From assembly GCF_041296385.1 (NCBI RefSeq), contig NC_091014.1:19319578-19383577 (forward strand): a DNA stretch of 64,000 nucleotides, read 5' to 3'. The translations under genes were made by a program, and so were the position numbers. How positions within the stretch are numbered: the first letter of the stretch is position 1; every line of letters begins with the position of its first letter. This DNA comes from Aphelocoma coerulescens (lineage: Eukaryota; Chordata; Aves; Passeriformes; Corvidae). The notes under the pieces were generated by a model. That model saw nothing but the letters and a program-made list of their open reading frames with translations. It did no database searches and was not told where the DNA came from. This document shows positions 60,157 to 64,000 of this stretch, in pieces.

Positions 60157-60719
60157 TGTCGTGAGTTACAGTGTATTCTATTACCATCCTCCTGAGCTGT
60201 TGAAACCAGGTGGGGCAGTGTTTCCTTGCCTCCTCCCCCCAGACTATCTTCCTGTTAATGGCCCATCATTGTCCTGCTGCATGACTCAGAGATAACTCCC
60301 TCCGGACCATCTTCTGTTAATGAGCCTAATCAACACTTGGCCTCATGACTCATTACCCCATTGTGAGATGCTCCACCCAGAGGGAGGAACCAAGCATCCC
60401 ATCCTGGATATAATCTGGGACTGAACACCAGAGACAACCCTTTCCACTGGATTTCCAGAGGACAGGAGCTACACAGCCACCACTGGACCTTCTGAGGAAG
60501 AGCAGACTCTCTTTCTACAGGATCACTGCTTCAGGACGACTGCAGCCACCATTCTACCAGACTGCTACCACCCTGACTAACAGGGATTCAGGTTGTATCT
60601 TGACTCTGTCAGTTTGAACCAGTGTTATCCGCCTTTATTTCCCCCCCCTCCTTTTATTTCCCCATTAAATTGTTATTCTGACTTGGTGTCTCCCACTAGT
60701 TTGTCTTCAAACTAGTACA
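60157..60719 (+). mobile_element. Solo ERV LTR, family A copy 3 (TSD CCCTA)
   Basis: A complete 563-bp solo LTR starting TGTCGTGAG and ending CTAGTACA, flanked by CCCTA at 60,152-60,156 and 60,720-60,724. It is very similar to the 33,480 copy over its full length. The U3 tandem units are at 60,241-60,303 and 60,304-60,359, each with TGACTCA (60,282-60,288 and 60,346-60,352). A TATA-like ATATAAT follows at 60,408-60,414. The 3' part carries ATTAAA (60,664-60,669), a plausible polyadenylation signal about 50 bp before the end, which fixes the orientation of the family. The 5-bp TSD supports an ERVL-like class. An 85-codon frame (60,038-60,295) entering the LTR is incidental. Confidence 0.9.
60241..60359 (+). 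promoter_or_regulatory. Duplicated U3 unit with two AP-1 sites (copy 3)
   Basis: The same tandem arrangement as in the 33.5-kb copy, with both TGACTCA sites intact. Preservation in two independently inserted copies shows that the duplication existed in the source element. Confidence 0.5.
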
Positions 60720-60724
60720 CCCTA

Positions 60725-63700
60725 TCAGGGAAGCTATGGGCCAATGCACTGAAAGTAGCCTGAACACAGGCAGAAGATGAATTATATGAAGTCTGCTTGG
60801 CCAACTGTCAAAAGTATGTTGCATACTTACACAAAACATTTTTCTTTCTTTTTTTTCTTTGATACAGCAACTCAAGAGAGTCTACCACTACTTTAGTATT
60901 TTAAATATATGTTCTGAAACTGAGTGGGGATTCCCTGTATATTAGGAAGTTAGAGAAACAACGTTGAGTGCCATTAACACTGGATCTTCTCAACTTCTTT
61001 TAGTAGAAAAGCTCAAAAAGACTGTCTCCTTAAGGAATAAAAGAGGATACTGTATAGTAAGTGTGTATGAACCCAGCTTTGTTCCATTTTCTAGAATTCT
61101 TCATTGTCCTAATTTCTTTTCTGAGCTGAAGCAAGTAGTACCCACCATAGGTGATAGCTTGTCTGAAGACTAGTTTACCCTGCCTCCCAGTGTTATTACA
61201 ATAGTTATTTGAAGAACTCATGGTGCTTTAACCTCATGGTTAAATTAAGAATTTCATCTGAGCTCAGAAAAATAAACAATGAAATAGCTCAAACAAACTA
61301 GAAATCTGGGGTCATGCTCCTTAAAACCAACATACTGGGAAACTCTTGCAAAATTCCAGGCAAGGTCAGTGAGGTTCTGTACTCAGTTCTCCCCATGAGG
61401 CTCTTTCATACTGCATGCTATGCATTGCCTTAGTTCTTTATGCTCAGCATCCTACTGCAAAAAAATTAAATAAAGAGAAAATAAAACCTTCCAAAAATGA
61501 TTAAAAATAACTTATATTTATGTTATAATGATACTGAGTTGCTTAATTTCGTTTTACCTAAGTACATTTAAGTACCTCCATAAAAGATAAGCATTTTGTT
61601 GTTACTGTAACATCACTTGACCTGGCAGGTTACCATTATTGCAAAGCCCAGAAATTCTTACTCAAAGCCAAATCACTAGTATTTAATTAATAGGGAGAAA
61701 CTGTTTCATCACACAGACTTGATATAAAATATGATATCCCAGGGCTTTGTTTTATATCTCATGGAAATATAAAATGTGCTTTGCACTTTGATTCAAATAC
61801 AATCCATGGCTTACAAAACTATCACTGTTTAATAATGAATAATGTGATGGAAAAGATAAAATAATGTTCTCTAACGAATATCAGTGAATTACCAGATAAG
61901 GAAGCAGTGATATATGAATCCTCCTTAATCTCATAGAAAACTATGATTGGATAGAGAAGGATTACTTGACACAAACACATCATCTGACATTTACTTCTGG
62001 TTTATTGTAAAATATTTGTCCCTTTTAAACAGTAAGAGTTGAACCAACCTGGATCTAAAAAGAAAGGAGGGAATGAGAGTAGTCGCCTTATTCTCATGTT
62101 CAACATAAACATGAAGAGCAGAATATCACTTGAACAGTTTAATTTAAACTTGTTAGGATATTGGTAAGTGTTGCTGCTTTAAGGTTTGTATTACTTATCA
62201 GCAGATTTATAAAATGTTCATAAAATCTTTAACTCTTAAGTGAAGAAGAACAAGTCAGTCAAATACTTTTGTAAGAAAGCAGCAAAACTTCAGGTTATTT
62301 TGAAAACAAACAAACAAACAAACAAAACTAGAACAAAACCAAACCAAAAAACCATTAGTATTTCAGATAGCTACTCAAGCAAAATCTTGTGTACTACCCC
62401 CTACCCTTCCTTTGCAAAGACAATTGATAAAAAATTATACTTTAAGTTTTCCATGCACTTGAACCATTTTTAGTTTAGAACTTTTCTCTATCTTCTCCTT
62501 GATTAATTTAACAACTAGCAGTTTTTATGGCAGCTATTGTAAAAGATCCTGTTATTCTTATTATTCTGCTTGCTGGTATGAATAAGAAAATTAAGATAAA
62601 GTTGCACTTAAAATAACTATTATTAGGGGTAAATCCTCAACTTAGAATGGATGACTGTAATTCTTAGATATAACCATTACCTCCAGTAACCTTATGTGGA
62701 AGGAGAGAGAAAGAAATGAAACCATGAAGAAAAATGTAATTTTTCAATTGCCAGAAAAATGTAAACTGAAGGTAATTCTACATGCACTGTAGAAAATTAC
62801 AGGATATAAAACTACTTGCATGATTTATCAATATGCCCAGGAGAATGTGGAAAAAAGCTTTCAATCTTGCACATTCTCCATTAAAGAATCATTAAATTGT
62901 GAAAAATTGTGAATGATCTCTTCTGTGTTTCCAGTATGGCAGAAAATAATTCAACCCTAAATTTAGGTGGTTTATCTGAAAAATACTTTTGAAAATGATT
63001 ACCCAGATTTATAAATAGTCAGCTAACACTGATGAAGAATTTGTTCATTGACATCATTAATTCTTGCCTTTTAAATCCTGTTTATGTATTTGTCCAAATT
63101 TGAATGGTTGTGCTTTTCCAGAATATTAATAACTGTTGTTGTTATTACTTAGAAAGGCAGAGAAAAATATTACAGTGTTAAAATGTATCATTTTTAAATC
63201 CAGGATGTCAGAAATACATCACTGTGGACTTCACGTTGCTCAAATATTAATCAATGAATGGCAGAACTCCTGTTGACTGCAGAAAATGATGAAATTCCTT
63301 TATACATATTCTCACTTTAAAGTGTCTATGTATATGTATTCATTTCTATTTTAAAATAGAGTAAAAAAGCAATAAAAAGTACAGAACAGAGCATCTACTA
63401 ATGCTACCAGCATGTGTGTGCTCTGCCTTTTCCTGCCCTTGGCTGCGGAATTGGACTGAATATCCACAGCAGTGTCAGCTGGAGTAACAGGGGCTTATTG
63501 TCAACGACAGGACATATCACTGAGTTGACTCTTAGTCAATCTCAGTTTGGGATAGTTTGTCACACCTCTTATATGGTATCTAAGGCCTCTGCAATCCCTA
63601 CTGTAAGCTCCTCAAGTGAATGTCTGTTATTCTATGTATCACATGTGGAACAAAGAAAACTCTTCTCTGTTGGATCTTGGGCACCACTGTAATATAAATA

Positions 63701-64000
63701 ATAGGAATAACATATCACAAATGAGGTAACAGCTGTGCTGGGGAGGCATTCAATGCCTGTGGAAGTAAGGACCATGCTATCTAAGACAATCTTTTCACTG
63801 AAGTCAATTTTAGAAACTGCATTGTGTAGTGTGCAATATACAACTGTTTTGATAGAATAGGGGCACTGCCAAGCAGGAATAACACAGAATCAAGTACAAT
63901 AGCATTACACCAAGTACTTGGTGCCAGCATATAAAAGCATTCAACAGTAGCTATTTAGTCATAACCACAGTTACATCAAAAAGCCAGTTTGCATTTTCCA
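60725..64000. other. Unique AT-rich stretch to window end
   Basis: No recognisable gene or interspersed repeat is seen. A clean AAAC microsatellite lies at 62,303-62,328. The slightly more GC-rich end (63,400-63,700) has a 92-codon plus-strand frame without a recognisable domain. Confidence 0.5.
62303..62328 (+). repeat. AAAC microsatellite
   Basis: About six uninterrupted AAAC units are followed by degenerate AAACC/AAAAC repeats to about 62,350. Confidence 0.85.

Noticed and set aside
1..64000. Search for CRISPR arrays, tRNA or rRNA genes, bacterial-type operons or toxin systems
   Set aside because: No regularly spaced repeats, cloverleaf-type sequences or clustered same-strand genes were seen. 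The window is clearly vertebrate non-coding DNA with retroelements.

Overview
This 64-kb window looks like non-coding vertebrate DNA, most likely from a bird and probably a passerine-like one. The background is AT-rich and has no operon-like gene packing. The open reading frames are short and scattered over both strands, many begin at non-ATG codons, and none forms a recognisable protein outside retroelement remnants. The recognisable repeats are CR1-type LINE fragments, several ending in the 8-bp TCACAGAA-like tail typical of avian CR1, and endogenous retrovirus (ERV) long terminal repeats of avian type. I see no Alu, L1 or B1 repeats, no tRNA or rRNA gene, no CRISPR array and no convincing cellular exon. 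The window probably lies in a large intron or a gene desert.

Layout. Positions 1-14,670 are mostly unique AT-rich sequence. They hold one solo LTR (2587-3113), an unexplained more GC-rich segment (about 3570-4700), a perfect AT-rich palindrome (5683-5709) and one weak exon-like minus-strand segment (about 8634-8770). Positions 14,671-20,010 hold a solo LTR with a 4-bp target duplication, an avian LTR-type fragment (about 15,500-15,745), a 1-kb minus-strand CR1 (about 18,860-19,822) and an LTR fragment beside it. Positions 20,010-33,474 are mainly unique, with an LTR end (23,438-23,635), an old plus-strand CR1 (about 25,450-25,775) and GC-rich unidentified segments (28,870-29,760). Positions 33,480-35,350 hold a second copy of the first LTR family, a CR1 3' end and a GC-rich block. 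Positions 35,350-64,000 hold a long unique stretch, a degenerate minus-strand LTR (43,800-44,350), CR1 copies at 47.1, 50.1-51.4 and 57.0 kb, a 589-bp LTR nested inside the 50-kb CR1, a 283-bp LTR at 58.5 kb and a third copy of the 2.6-kb LTR family at 60.2 kb.

The best-supported results are six complete solo LTRs delimited by eye from TG...CA-type ends and exact target-site duplications (TSDs). Three belong to one family and carry 5-bp TSDs (ATCAG, ATATG, CCCTA). Two carry 6-bp TSDs (GCCAAC, ATTAGA) and one a 4-bp TSD (CACC). The window therefore records several ERV groups, every copy reduced to a solo LTR. In two of the three same-family copies the U3 region carries a tandem duplication of about 60 bp, with one AP-1 consensus (TGACTCA) in each unit.

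I found no evidence of a new multi-gene system. Items worth checking are the LTR family with the duplicated U3 unit, the nested insertion, the palindromic homeodomain/POU-like element, the exon-like segment and the unidentified GC-rich blocks. Family and class names rest on recalled features of avian repeats and on TSD length, not on a database search.
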